From Branchiostoma floridae (Eukaryota > Chordata > Leptocardii > Amphioxiformes > Branchiostomatidae), in NCBI RefSeq assembly GCF_000003815.2, contig NC_049990.1:7788758-7852757 (forward strand): a stretch of 64,000 nucleotides of DNA, in the 5' to 3' direction. Made by a program: the position numbers and the translations under genes. The notes under the pieces are model-generated. The model worked only from the letters and a program-made list of their open reading frames with translations, was not told the origin of the DNA and made no database searches. Shown piece by piece: positions 30,803-52,840 of this stretch. The first letter of the stretch is position 1. Every line of letters starts with the position of its first letter.

Positions 30803-32400
30803 ACTATAAGTTTGCAAACGACGGTTTGAAAGCAAGCATACAATATTATAATGATGTGTATGCAAAGGTACAATGTAAAAGACAATGGAATTATCTGAAC
30901 TAGGAGATGTACTTTGTAAAGGAATGAATATTATATATGCCTGGATATTTTACTAATATATTCAAGAACATAAACGGTATAAACGATATGCAAACATAGG
31001 ATCTTTAAAGCTATCTTATGAGCGTTTTGTTATCAAACGTTCTCAATATATGTAGTAACGATTTTTGAATCTATCATATATTTATGACAACTAAATATTA
31101 AATAAATAATACGTTCTATCAATAATCCTTGTACAAAGCCCAGCCATCAAAATAGGTCTGCTGATATAAACTAGCACTACAGGGAAAGAAGCCTTGGCTT
31201 ACATTGAATGCCAACAATTAGGACTTTGAAGGTTCTAACTATGCACGCACAGCGACACTATGCAAATGTCTGGACATGAGGTTATCCAATTGTCTGAACA
31301 TGAGGCTATGTTAATGTCTGGACACGAGGCTTTGCTAATGTCTGGACATGAGGCTATGCTAATGTCTGGACACGAGGCTACGCTAATGTCTGGACATGAG
31401 GCTATGCTAATGTCTGGACACGAGGCTATGCTAATGTCTGGACACGAGGCTATGCTAATGTCTGGACATGAGGCTATGCTAATGTCTGGACACGAGGCTA
31501 TGCTAATGTCTGTTGATAAGTTAGTGGCCTTCACCTTTGACATCTACCCAGATGCATTTTGATGTGCATGAGTGTCCAGAATCGCGAACCTCCTTATAAT
31601 AAAGATAATAGTATCGGGTGTATTTGCAGCCAGTAGGTACCAATTGTGTTGAGTAATGAGGCTGATCAACGTGGTCGAGGCGCCACCTCGTCCTTGAGCA
31701 AGGGACCCCCGTTTTTCGTCCTCCCGGAAGACGATTTATGGCACATTACCTAGAGTTTCACTTTTCACTTCTGGCCCATTTCTGTGCGTAAAACAATTTG
31801 TTTAGTTTAACACATTAGACTACTCTGCCAAACCCTTGTTTCTGAACGCCATCAGTTATCTATACTTCGTCGTTCTAATGGAATAACAAGAGAAGACAAA
31901 TGCATCAATATTTCTCATCTTTAATTCAAAATAATCTGGAAAAGTCGGCAATCAAAAGTGGAAGATATGTCTACATAAAATAATAATCATCAAGCCTTAT
32001 CCAATGACAATGGTATTTACTTCATATCCATGCCCGACATGGGCTTACCTACATATATATATGCTATATAATAATATATATAATTTACATAATAATATAT
32101 ATATATAACCGCGTGTGTGATATATTTTAAAAATCCAAAGTATTGGATAAATATCCCTTTCCATACTTCTGGACCCGATACAGATATTACTACATGTCAA
32201 GAAGTGTGAGGTGGAGCATTGTTAGGGCTCCACAAAAATAAACAATTTAAACTTACCCTTTGTTGTAGCCACTGGCAAGGAGGCCTTTTTAGTGTCTTTC
32301 AGTCAAACCAATAGAATGAAATAAAACTTACCTGTAAATTGCCATTGGACTGAACCAATGGATTAAATATGATTCTGTCACTGAGAATCCTAGCTTCATC
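30803..32400. other. MCT-E 3' flank, homologous to the MCT-D flank
   Basis: The single-copy equivalent of the D flank runs to about 31240. A 24-bp minisatellite interrupts it, and homology with D resumes near 32200-32370. An AT-rich TATA run lies at about 32050-32108. Confidence 0.6.
31266..31512. repeat. 24-bp minisatellite, about 10 copies
   Basis: Units of ATGTCTGGACATGAGGCTAT plus four bases, varying mainly at CAT/CAC GAG. As 24 is divisible by three, both strands stay open (repeating MSGHEAML or DISIASCP), which is not evidence of a protein. The D flank has only TATGCAAAT at this place. Confidence 0.95.
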
Positions 32401-35400
32401 AAAGTTATACTTATCCTTAAGTCCAAGTAACGCTACAGTAATTTGATTATATGGATGATATAATCAATTTTCGTCTATTTAAAAAAAACATTGAACCATA
32501 CTGTAAATCTACAGCAAAATGAATAATCCTACGGTGTAAATTCCAAAATAATATCAATTGGAAAAAATGATGCTAATGTTGTAGAATGCCAAAGTCAAAG
32601 ATGTGAAAGTACAAAAATAATAAAGTTCTGCACCACACTCGTTGTGTGTTTCATAATTTTTAACCCTCCTGTACTTCATTGCCAGAGGATGAAATCCATA
32701 TGATATAATCACGTCAACTTGGCCTAAGTATGAATGGGCACTAATTTAGACAGGGTAACTTACAACTAGTATATAGCTAGCACAGGAAATATTGATCATT
32801 GAAAGAATGGTGTAGGGAATAATAGTACCGGTAGCTTCTGCTCCCACTGGGTCAGTTAGTCCTCACTCTCAGTGAGTACTGCTTGAGTCGACTTTTGGGA
32901 CTTTGAGAGAAGAGATGCAGTTCCACTCTTATCCATGTAACTTGGAGTGACCTTTAGGTCTTGTTACAATTGAGTAAAAAGTGCCTTTTCTACCATACAC
33001 TACAATTGTATACGTATGTAACATTGCTTCCAGTGGTAGACTAGTCTGTTTATCCTTGATCTGTCTTGGTTCAATATGATAAGTGTGTTGAAGTTTGTAA
33101 CCTCCAATCATTCATTTGATTCATAGGTTTTCCATGGATCCTCCCCTACTTACAATTCTGAACTTCCTGGTAAATTAGCTATCATAGTTGACATAGTTAT
33201 CCGACGTAGAATCCGGCTTATTACCTTCGGTGGGGAGGTAATGATTTTCACACCTTTAGCCTGTGGTTGGTTGTAGACAGTATGATTTGACAGTTGATGA
33301 TTGATCTTTATATCGTTGATATGTGGGTTGGTGTCAGTAAAATGAAAGGCATGTTTGATCAAGGGCCCCCTGGCACTCTACTGTGGTACTGCAGCTGAAC
33401 TTCACATTTTGTGTTCATTCTTTGGTCCTGTTTGTCAGATAGCTATTGGTCCCAGAAGAAGTAGAGTTGTCTGGGGGGGAATGTACGAGCTTTTTTCAGA
33501 CTTTGTGAACAGATTAGTCAAGAAAGGAGGAATATATTTTCATAATCATTGGCCAACAGATCAGTGAGCATGGGCCATGATTAACACAAATATGCAAATC
33601 AAGACTCTTCGTCTCCAAATTTGAGGTATATGTAGCACCTTTTTCTCCCCATGGGTCTTCATGTTTGAAGTTTTTCAGAGATATCCTTGGCTATTGACAT
33701 TGACGCAGGGTGCATCTTCAATGACTTGACACAATTTTGCTGTCTTGACAACTATTCCAGTCACCTTGAACAATGATACTGTATTTTCATGTAGCTAAAG
33801 CAGCAGAAAACACTTTGTTAGGAGACTATGCTGCCTACAAAAAATATGGTCAATTTGCCTCGAGTGCATCAAACAACTATCAATGCAAGCAGGCTGAATT
33901 ATTTGTTGAGATTTGCTATGTGGTTGGGACCCTTTTCTTGATACTGTAGCACAATTTCCTAATAAGGTATCTCATATCCTGGACATGTTATGGTTCTGAC
34001 TTTGGCGTACAGGATAGGAAGTCAACTTAGATCCTTTGTAGCTTTCCTTGGACCTATAAGAGTTTCAGTCCGAAATGTTGGATCAGAAGGAAGGAATTTT
34101 CGTTTGGGGTGGATAGTTGGTATTGTTTTGCATTCTGGATGAATGTACATCCATGACGAGTATCTTTCATGCTGCAATCATGGCTGAAACATATACTGAT
34201 ATGTGGGGGGGGGTCTTCGACAATGCCAGTTACATAGCCCCAGGTTTGAAGGAAAGTGTTGCTTGTTTGCCATTGTATTCTCTGTCTTTAACCGGTGAGG
34301 TTGTAACTGAAAACCAAACCTGATACCAGTACTGGTATACCTCTTGTAGGAATGTGTTGATTCGGTCAGGGCCTCTTGATCTCATCCTGGTATTTCAAGT
34401 TGTTGCAAAGTGCAAGTGTTGTGTCCAGGCCTTGTTCAGTTCCAACGACGATTCTTCTTGTGCATGTATATGATCGTGATATGTGACCAACTAGCATAAA
34501 TACATCGCAGAGAATGATGTTTCTTCACCACATAATGAAGCCTTGTGAAGTATCGAACCATACAAATTAAGGGTTGTTTGCAGTTTGTCCAATGTGGCTG
34601 CATGCTCTCATTTTGCATTTCCATGTTTCGAAGGTGGCTGAGGCTATAGAATGAGTCTATATGAATTGAAGGTAGGGCAGAATTGACAAGTATTTGACTT
34701 TTGAGGATAAAATTCAGGTTTGTTTATAGCTTGTTACACCCATAGCCACAGTCCAGGCATAGGAGAAATGCTACATTTGAATTTGCCTTTGAGAGGTGTT
34801 GATTGAAAATGAATTTGATTTTTTTAACAATGAGGCATTCAGACTTTTTTTTCTGAAAAATGCAAGTACTTTTCTTAATTGCCACATTTGTAAATTCTTT
34901 GGTAACACAGTTCTGTTAATGATTGAGCCCATACTCCATTCTGGGTTGAGCTACCCTGCAGACATTTTATCAAGAGATGTAAGAGTATTCATAAGGTAGA
35001 AAACCATATGTAGGTATACGAGGTCTAGGTGCATGACCTCACACTGTTTCTCTTACAGTATTTCTTTGTGACACTTCTTACTTGGTCCAGGAATGTGCCT
35101 GTTTCCTTTTCTTGACGTCATGACATAGACTGCATTAAATGAAAAGTGTCCATGTTTATGGTCTCAAAGATTTTATGTATCATCCACCAAAAAGGAAAAT
35201 GTTTTATTTACTTACACTGGTGCTTAATAATAGAAATGGGTGGTGTTTTTCCAAATTTGAATTGTCCCAACCACAAAAGGCGACATGAATGTTAGCTTGA
35301 AGGTTCATCGTTGTTCGTAGAATTCATTTGTTCTGACTCGAATCTCTGCAATCTGTGTAGAGTCTAGAGATACAGCAAAGATGCGCTTCATTTATTCCTT

Positions 35401-36492
35401 GAAGAATATTGTTGTGCAGTTGATTAAGTTCTCTTCTTCGTACTGCTTCATACAGATATTAACTGTTAAATTGACATTGCATAAAGAGAACTTCTGTCTG
35501 GATTTCAAGTGCACGACTGAAGGTACAACATTTGCCACAATCTTCAACAAGTTTCACTGTATTGTTACCTTCTGACTGTGACATGTCGTTGTATCTGCTT
35601 GGTTGGCTCTTCTGAAAGGCTTCGTTCATTGGTGTGATGCAGCTATGTACATGGAAGTTTTAGGTCAACACAAGTGGCATCAGACTTTGCATGGTGTTAA
35701 GTATCTTGTCTCGCACACCGCAGCAGACTAGGTACTGCCAGAATCCGGATCCATAGTTGACAACAAAAATGTTTTGTAGCAAGCCTCAATTTTCAGAAGT
35801 ATGGTTTATTACTTTGGTACACAGATTAACAGAACTACATTTTTCCTACAACATTTGATAATAAAATGAAAGGCTAATGCGTAAAACAATAAAGAGCCTA
35901 CATATGGCAGGGTAGTTGACAACAGAACCTGCAAAATATTTTGTGAAACTTTTTCCTCTACTTTTCATTTTGTCTCAATGGTTATAGGATTGGCATGTCT
36001 TTGTAACCAACAGTTGGACAACATCTAAATGGCAGTATACAAAGTATGAACAGTTGAGATGAATTTTTCATTCATAAGTTTCATTGTATTAAAAAACTGA
36101 CTGCACTTTTCATGAAGTGTCAATACATCTTGTAGTTGAATAACACTTATTCACTGCAATATTTGTAAGGTGGATGAGTTGAAACAATTTTCTTAACAAA
36201 CTTGCAGATTTCTTGGCTTACGTCGTCATTGGTTAAGCAAGTTTTGATCATTTCTCTAATTCAGTCGTTCCCCTTCTGCAGTCATTCCATGTTGCAGTCT
36301 TTGCCCGGGTTACATGATGATTTTGGAAGTTTATTCTAGTTTCACATTGATCTAAAAAAAGAGATTCCAGGTGCCACTGACCAAGACTTCAAAGCTATAA
36401 AAGGGAAAAGTACTGCTTTGAGAACAATATGTTTCGTTCTTTGACTTTTCCTAGTTTCGAGAAAGAAACTTGTAGTTTAAATGATGGTTGCT
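32400..36492. other. Intergenic stretch and RBMX 3' UTR
   Basis: The gap between MCT-E and RBMX, which run tail-to-tail. No protein-like frame, RNA gene or structured repeat recognised. Complement AATAAA at 35805-35810 could serve the minus-strand RBMX transcript, about 0.7 kb past its stop codon. Confidence 0.4.
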
Positions 36493-45688
<9,196 letters not shown>

Positions 45689-46751
45689 CCTACGTCTAAC
45701 CACCGTCACCAGTCGACAAGTCTTCGGGGAACGTCTCCGGTTTTTTCTTCAGTCGCCTCCTCGAGAAAGAAAATGGACGCCAGACCCTAATTAACGCCGC
45801 AATGCTTTCTGGGATAGAATGTCTGGGTCAAGTCTTGATGACCCGCTTTTGTAGCAATATTTCCGCTTGACTGACTGATGAGTCTGTTAAAGCGCGTCCT
45901 CAAATTTTACGTCAACTTCAAGTTGGTTGGAATTTCTGACAAAAACTGCTGTGTGAAAAAAAGCATTGAATAAAACCATCATGTGAAAAATCAATGCGCT
46001 ATTGCATGTAACGTTAACGCAATGTTTACGGTTTACAGTGCGATTTGTCTGATCAAGGAGGTTGAAACCTCCTTGGTCTGATAAAACGAGTCTTTAAATT
46101 TACTAAGTTGGTTGGAATTTCTGACAATAAACTGTGCTGCGTGATATAAGAGATAAAGCATTAAATAAAAACAACGTATGAACTAGAAGACGCGTTTGTA
46201 GTAGTTTGTTTTCATTGTGTTATGTCAAGGCGGCCTATATAAATCTCCTTGATTATTTTGAGAGTTCACTTTCATTTTTTGTTCGTAAAAGCTTGTGTTA
46301 CAAAAGACGGAAGAAAATGGGTGAAAGAATGCTTGCGTCTACGTTTTTATTCTGAATCAAGGACAATGTAAGGGCTTACTTTTTTCCTGCATTTTGGGAA
46401 TAGCAGGATTGTAACGTTTTTTCACTACAGTACAGGGCTCTAGCCAGTGTCCGTTTTTCCGTGGATTACAGAAAATGCCAAAATGTTTTCCTCCTTTCAA
46501 TATTCCCGTGATCTGGCATACTAGTACAAAATGCATCTGCTAAACTTTCGGAGCTGCTGTTACCATTACTATCGCCAGAGGTCGTTCGTGTTTGGTCCAA
46601 ACCAAATGTACATGTGGCCGACTATTCGTTGCCTTCGATTCACACCATTCACTTTCATTAGTACACCAACGAACGAGAAAGCGCGCGACTCGGAGCGTGG
46701 AGCGGCAAAGCTGCCCTGAACATCCGGTAACCGGCTCTCCACCGACATTAG
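45689..46751. promoter_or_regulatory. Putative divergent promoter region, RBMX / TMEM164
   Basis: A likely RBMX 5' UTR exon (minus strand) runs leftwards to a donor at 45688. A candidate TMEM164 5' UTR exon ends at a GTGAGT donor at 46752. The two transcription starts should lie between, about 1 kb apart at most. Patches of CpG-rich sequence occur near 45540-45560 and 46670-46740. No TATA box is evident. The exact starts are inferred. Confidence 0.55.
45905..46185. repeat. Tandem duplication with a palindrome in the RBMX/TMEM164 promoter region
   Basis: AAGTTGGTTGGAATTTCTGACA followed by AAACTG and AAAGCATT(G/A)AATAAAA occurs at about 45920-45980 and again at about 46107-46170. Between them lies a perfect 10-bp inverted repeat, CAAGGAGGTT-GA-AACCTCCTTG (46054-46075). 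Confidence 0.8.
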
Positions 46752-47516
46752 GTGAGTTTGTATGTGAATCTGTGCGTCAAAGAGGTTAGGGAAAGCCTTG
46801 GTGAAATGATAACTTTGTTGAGATCCCGGGATTCGGGAGAAATATACCCGTGGGAGGATCGAATCGATGGCGTCTCTACATGTAAGTCATGCATAACGAT
46901 TGTCCTCCTGACCTGCAGTATGTAATATGCATGTAATTGGTGAACATACCATGTTCTTTTCCAGATTATCCCCTCCAAATATATATATTCAACGTTATTT
47001 AGTTGGCCAGTAAATATCTACTCCATGATGTTCAACTTGACTGTCTCTTGCTGGGCATATTCCTTGAACTTGAATAGTTGATATAAACTGTTCAGTGTTA
47101 GAATACTATCCAGATCTGCCAGTGTTGCTCAGCCTTCATGGAGTCTAGTGGAGGCTATGACAAACTCCCCACTACGAAATGATTGCTCAGTTGATGCTTT
47201 CAATCATTATATTTAGCCAACAAATTGCTGTCAACCCATACGCGAGTTGCCGGTTCGCCGGCGCCATTTTTAGCTGTACAGAACAGATTGTACATTATTT
47301 AATAACCAGTTTAGAGTTTATATTTTTGTCACTGGGATAACATTAACGTTATTGGCCAATTAGAAAGATTCTCACAACCTGTGCAGCGCTATAACCTACT
47401 AGAGGCTACAGCTAGTTAGCATTGCTGCTGTCATATTTCCTCTTTCTTGATAACTTTGTTAATACCATTCAACAAAACTTAAGCAGTGAAGAAGAATAAC
47501 ATTGCAATATTGCACA

Positions 47517-47650
47517 TGTTGTTTAGTTTAGTTTATTTATTTAGCCAGGAAGGTACTAAGTATATACATGGCCTACTGGCTGTGTTCAATGCCTCCTGGG
47601 GGGCCAGGGAGACCCCAACGTTAAAATAAACATATCATTATAACAACTAA
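47517..47650 (-). mobile_element. LINE 3'-end-like remnant
   Basis: Read on the minus strand it ends in ACCTTCCTGGCTAAATAAAT then AAACTAAAC repeats. That is a common 3' tail of CR1/L2-group elements. No coding part is visible. Confidence 0.5.
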
Positions 47651-48510
47651 TCAAAAAGAAATCAAATGTCAAGCTTAAATAACTACGAAAGTCGTCAACT
47701 ATTTACAATAGAAACAACTCAAGATAACTTAATATGATGATAGTAATAATAACAATAATAACACATTTAGGCAGTGGATCAACTTAAAATCAAAGTAACG
47801 AAGAGTGGAATTTGCATATCAATGTGTCGCTGGTCGGGCAGTTGTTGAATGGTGTACATTGTAATACACAGTTGTTTTAATCCTCCAGAAGCTTTCATCA
47901 ATCCTAGATCTAATCCAGGTTGAAGATGGCCTGTCTCACCTGCCAGTTAACTGTTTATGTGATGCAGTGAGGAAGATGATGTTTGAGCAAAGAGACCTTC
48001 ACTTGAGTCCCTTTAGGAAATGGATTAAATTTTGTTGCCCACAAGCCATGACCACTACCCCTCAGCCAATCAGAGCCCTTCAATTACATGTACTATGAAA
48101 AAAAGTGTGGTACTATGAAAAAAGTGTGGTACTGTAAACTCATTGGCACAAAACAAAAGCACACCTTTTTTATAGCACCACACTTTGTCTGCATCACTGG
48201 TCGGCTCACGCCAGTGGTAGGATGAAAACACCATGAAGCGGCAGGACGTCCCCCAACCAAACGGACGTAAAAAAAAATTCAATATTCATAACATCTTTGT
48301 TTTTTAAAAAGTCTGATGAGCACTCTCTTCAATGAACAGTCATGCAAAATGATCCGAGTGACCCAGCCACATGCAGTTTTGCAGTGCTGTACATGTGGGT
48401 GACCTTGTGTCAATGGTCACATGCAGTTCAAGGTCCATCATTGGTTGTTTGAGTTTGAGAGGTCGTTGAACTTTGTGTGACTCAGCAGTACCTGCAGTTG
48501 CACCAATAAG

Positions 48511-48610
48511 GCCATGTCTATTTGGTTATCCTTGATTATATGGATGACATCCTCTGGGAACCCCAAAACTGATGTGAGGGTGAGAATAAAAAAAAGTTTG
48601 GCCCCCCAAA
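48511..48610. repeat. Interspersed repeat with GGATGACATCC-type core, copy 2
   Basis: GATTATATGGATGACATCCT, then CTGGGAACCCCAAAACT and AAAAAAGTTTGGCC, in the same order as at 52751-52840. Confidence 0.65.
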
Positions 48611-49279
48611 TTAAAATACTAATCATACTTATGATGTCTTATCATGTTGACAGACACAATGCTCCCCAAAACATAACCTTCTTGGCAAAGGTAATGAAGT
48701 CACAACTGACAAACCTACAGCCAATAGGTCTCAATGAAATAAACCCTTGCTGCCGACCTTCTCCAGTTTTAGCCAAATAAAACAGTTGAATTGTATGGTT
48801 CACTCTATCAATTACAGAGAGTCATTAATTATACTGCTTGTGTTTGTACCAGGTCCATTATGTTGTCAAACAGTGTAAACACTGAAACAAAGAAGTTCTA
48901 CAGTGGTGTCAATTACACCTTAAGATTCAGGTCTTGTTAAGCCTTGGTTAAAGGATTGACCTCTCAATTCTCTATTCGTTATCAATTAATGTGTTTTATC
49001 CTTATGCAGGCCTAGTCTTTTGCAATTAGAAGATGTTACAATTATAACATGTTATGTTTTGACAATGTACTCCTGTAATACTAGTAGGGATAAAAGGTTT
49101 TGTTGTTTCCTGTCCTTGGAAAATCATTGTATATTTGTTTAAAAGGACCACATTAAAATTTCATAAGGACAAATTGTTTCTTTTGCAGGTGCTAGACTCT
49201 GCAACAACAGCACTGAGCATTGAGCAGCACTGAGACTTCGTCCTTTTTCTGTGTCGTTATTCCAAGAAGAACCAAAACA

Positions 49280-52200
49280 ATGGGTTACAGTGTTCGGACT
49301 GTTCTGGACTGGGCGTACGGCGGGGTGGACCACAGCATACCCGGGAACGGCGGACAGGAATGTTCCGATTTCATCGGAGGGACGCAGCGGATTGTCGAGA
49401 CCGTTTTCTTCATGGTGCTCGGATCGGGGCTGCTGTATTTTGGGTACAAGAGCATAGCGCGGGATCCGGGATTGCCGTCCAAGTACGACAGGACAGACCC
49501 CACGATAAAGCGCGTGCTGTTGGTCATGTTGTGCATGACGTTTGGAATCGAAACGGGGTTCAAGTTCGCCAGTGGAGAGGTCATCTACCTGCTGAACCCA
49601 TGCCATCTTGTCACGATGGTGCAGGTAAGGTGTACTGTATACTAGTTGAGTAAATTTGTATTACTGTTCTCAGGGGTTGAAATACTGGATGCAGCCAAAA
49701 TTGGAAGTGCACCAGTACACCAATAGATATTTGTGTAAAGGTGCTATTGTCTAGTATTATACAACACACTTTTGAAATGTGTTTGACAAAAAATTATAAT
49801 ATTTCTTGAAGTACCTCTTTAAACTTTTTAAATTAGTGACACCATTTCACATTCAAGCTCTGAAGTGAGCAGTGCATTATTTTTGCCTGCATTTTTCTGT
49901 TATAAAATGCATTGCTTAGTATATCTGAGTGTAGGTGCACCCAAAAATGAATTTTAAACCCTGGTTCTGGAAGCTGTACAGTACATGTCTGCAGCATTAG
50001 TCAACTCAGTGGTCATAAAAGTTAGTCTCACCTGAGACAAGAGACAAATTACACTGGAAACACCCAGCAAGGCAGACAGTTTATTATAATGTTATACATT
50101 GTCCCAGAAGTTGCAAGGACATCGAGGCATGATTTTAGACCTTGTCCACATTAAATGTCAAGGTAGCATCATAATCAGGTAGAAGTATAAAGGTCCAAAA
50201 TCTTAAGACTAATTGAGAAGATCTAGACTAAATTAAATTTACCAATTCCTTATTAAAAAAAGTAGCAGTTACTTTTTACAGCTAACAATCAATATACAAT
50301 GTATCTCTAATGGCAATGTCAAACAAAACAGCTTTCTTCCCCTTTGTATTTTGTACTTTGTATTTTGTATCTCTATTTACAAATGTCACAATTTCACCCC
50401 CTTTTCCTCTCAGATATACCTGCTTGCTGCTCCGCCCAGTCAGTCCTCTACTGTTGTGTTCAGGTATGCATTATTTATCAATACACCACTTCACAGAATA
50501 CAATTTACAATAATTGCTACATCATTACATGACTGCATTTCAGTTCATTTAATGTTGGCACATTTTTCATTGAAATGGTGGAATGGTTGTTGGCATTTAT
50601 TGACAGGTCAAATTGATGTGCAAAGTTTAGAAAATTAGTCCAAATGCGTGACCCTGAGCATAAGGAATGTGTGAGGGGTATTATATAATATAAAGGAGGA
50701 TATTCAAGACTGTGGCGTTGAGCTGTGGCGACGGTAAAGGCAGTGCAACTTGCCGAAATGAAGGCCTCAAACCTACGATCTACCAAATGCAAAGGATAAC
50801 CCTGTGTTTGTATGTTGTATTTCAGACTGGGTATGCACTGGGGACATGGTCCTATCCTGGCCCTGCTGTTTCCTGTACTCAACACCAGACTGGTAGGTCA
50901 AGGTTTGGACAGTATCATTATGTTTATATCATAACTTGGCTGTGATGATATTTAATATGGGCATTCTGATTGGTCTATATTTTACAGTATCCCCTGGCTT
51001 CTAATTACATCACACCCGATTCTCTAAAACAATTTGAATACAATTTGTGTGCGGCACTTTTGCATCGCTGTATCAAATTTCAAAAGGTTGGGCAAAAATG
51101 TACAATAAAGGTCTTCATTCATTCATTAATAATCTCTTCTGATTTTACTTAAACTTTGGATCAGGATATTACGTGCGTTTTCCAAAATATTTAAAAAAGA
51201 AGATACACTTCATATTCACCTTCTGTTTCGTCTAAATTTCTATTGTTAGAAACATTGTTTTGACTAACATTGTAATGGTACCAACTCTGTTTCAGTTGCC
51301 GTTTGAACCAGAGGTGTACTATATTCAACACGTGCTGATCTACTTTGTGGTTCCTCCGTACCTCTTGTGGATGGGAGGTAAGGACGGGTTTTAGTAAGCA
51401 ATTTCTTATGATCATTCCTGAGATCATGTTTTTGATGCTGTTTGCATGTGTGTATGGTTGGGTGTGATTCAAACCCAGAACCTTTTACGTCCAAAATCAA
51501 CAACTGTAACCTCTAGACCACCTTGCATGTTTGAAGTAACTGTCATTTTGATGTCACTTACTAACAAGTAAGTGTTTTGACCAGGATAGAAAACATTTCT
51601 TTCACAGATTGAGTTGATCACACTAAATTGAGTACATATCATATAGAGGCAGTCATTGGCCAGAACTACAGGTGAAAAGCATGCTCATTGTCTATACTGA
51701 TATGATGAATATACTGAGATGATATATGATTTCAGGTGCATATACAGTTGAGCGCGTATCGGACCTGAGGTGGTCGATCATATCCCTAGGAATCCAGTAC
51801 ACCTACCACTTTGGACCCTTGCAGTTGTTTGCTTATGTAAGTACAATTTGTAGAGCTTAACAGTTTGGATTTTTCCTTGCCCTCACAATTTTCACTTTTC
51901 ACTTGATGGAAGATTCCTAAAATCCTTTTTTTAAAGTTCCATTTCGAGTATTGAAACTTGCCATTATATTAATATAAGAAGTGTTTGACGCATACTAGAG
52001 TGTTAGACGTATTTTGGGGACATCACCCTAGTGTCATAGGCATAGCATTTAACATGGACCAGTATACAGGTAAGATGCAGGCAGACATCAGAAATACCTA
52101 CACAATTCCAATTTTACATGCAGTAACCTAGTAAGAAATCCATCCTATTCTAGCTCCAGTTCCCTCAAACAATTTATTGGAGTGGAGGTTTCTCATACAG

Positions 52201-52703
52201 GCCACCTTTACACCTTATTGTCTACAAAAGACAAAGAAAGAGTATTTTGAATCCTGACATCCTGATGAGTTGTCATAGATAGTCTGATACTTATGACCCC
52301 CCTCCTGCAAAAGTGGCGTGTTCCTGACGTCACTGCTGGAGATAAAAAGGGTCATTCTGTGAACCAGGTCGACGGAGATTGACCGAAAATTTAGATGAGT
52401 AAGTCGGACTCCCTATAGTTTAATTCAGTGTTGGAAGTAAAGTGTTAGCATTTTTTCTATAATGAGTTGTCATTATGGTGTTGTTTCTGCCCTCTCCAGC
52501 TGACCCAAGTGAACCTGAACAACATGCTCTGTCCGGCGATCTCGGACCCGTTCCACGGTCAGTACTGGCGCTGCTGGTCCCTGTTCCACCAGCCTTTCCT
52601 GACCTTCTGTCACAACAAGATCTACACCGCCATGGTCATGGGCATCCTCAGCCCGTTCCGCAAACCCTCCAAGGTCAATGGGGACACTGGGAAGTTAGAG
52701 TAA
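49280..52703 (+). CDS. TMEM164: TMEM164 orthologue (282 aa, 6 coding exons)
   Basis: Multi-pass membrane protein, reported in mammals as an acyltransferase making arachidonoyl ether phospholipids that promote ferroptosis. Exons 49280-49624, 50414-50463, 50826-50892, 51296-51377, 51736-51836 and 52500-52703 join without a gap to 282 codons plus stop. The N-terminus LDWAYGGVD and the blocks [53 protein letters not shown] and [16 protein letters not shown] match vertebrate TMEM164. The Cys in NPCHLVTM (residue 108) aligns, from memory of the human sequence, with Cys123, the proposed catalytic residue. The ATG at 49280 follows a UTR acceptor at 49188. A slightly upstream in-frame reading has no ATG that aligns with the family. 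The human protein is about 297 aa; the difference lies in the loop after helix 1. Confidence 0.95.
51450..51535 (-). mobile_element. tRNA-like SINE head in a TMEM164 intron
   Basis: On the minus strand TGGTCTAGAGG (A-box-like, complement of 51510-51520) is followed 33 bases later by GGGTTTGAATC (B-box-like, complement of 51466-51476). The spacing suits a tRNA-derived SINE; the rest of the element is not recognisable. Confidence 0.55.
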
Positions 52704-52750
52704 GGTGGTGACAAGAAAAAATCTCTGGCTTTATTGACAGTTTGACTGTT

Positions 52751-52840
52751 TAGGCCATGCTGATTTGATTATATGGATGACATCCTATGGGCACCCCAAA
52801 ACTTTTGGTAGCGTGCAAAGAAGAAAAACTTGGGCTAAAA
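52751..52840. repeat. Interspersed repeat with GGATGACATCC-type core, copy 3
   Basis: AGGCCATGCTGATTTGATTA, then TATGGATGACATCCTATGGG and CACCCCAAAACTT, as in copies 1 and 2. It starts about 50 bases after the TMEM164 stop, so it lies in the 3' UTR. Confidence 0.7.

Larger units (their letters stand above)
46752..49188 (+). other. TMEM164 5' UTR intron
   Basis: From a GTGAGT donor at 46752 to the acceptor TTTTGCAG (49181-49188). No coding gene inside. A repeat tail lies at 47517-47650 and a dispersed repeat at 48511-48610. The YY1-like GGCGCCATTTTTAG near 47259 could mark an alternative start. Confidence 0.5.

Noticed and set aside
31235-31562. Open frames of about 100 codons on both strands
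   Set aside because: They are the 24-bp minisatellite read in phase; a repeat divisible by three stays open by itself.
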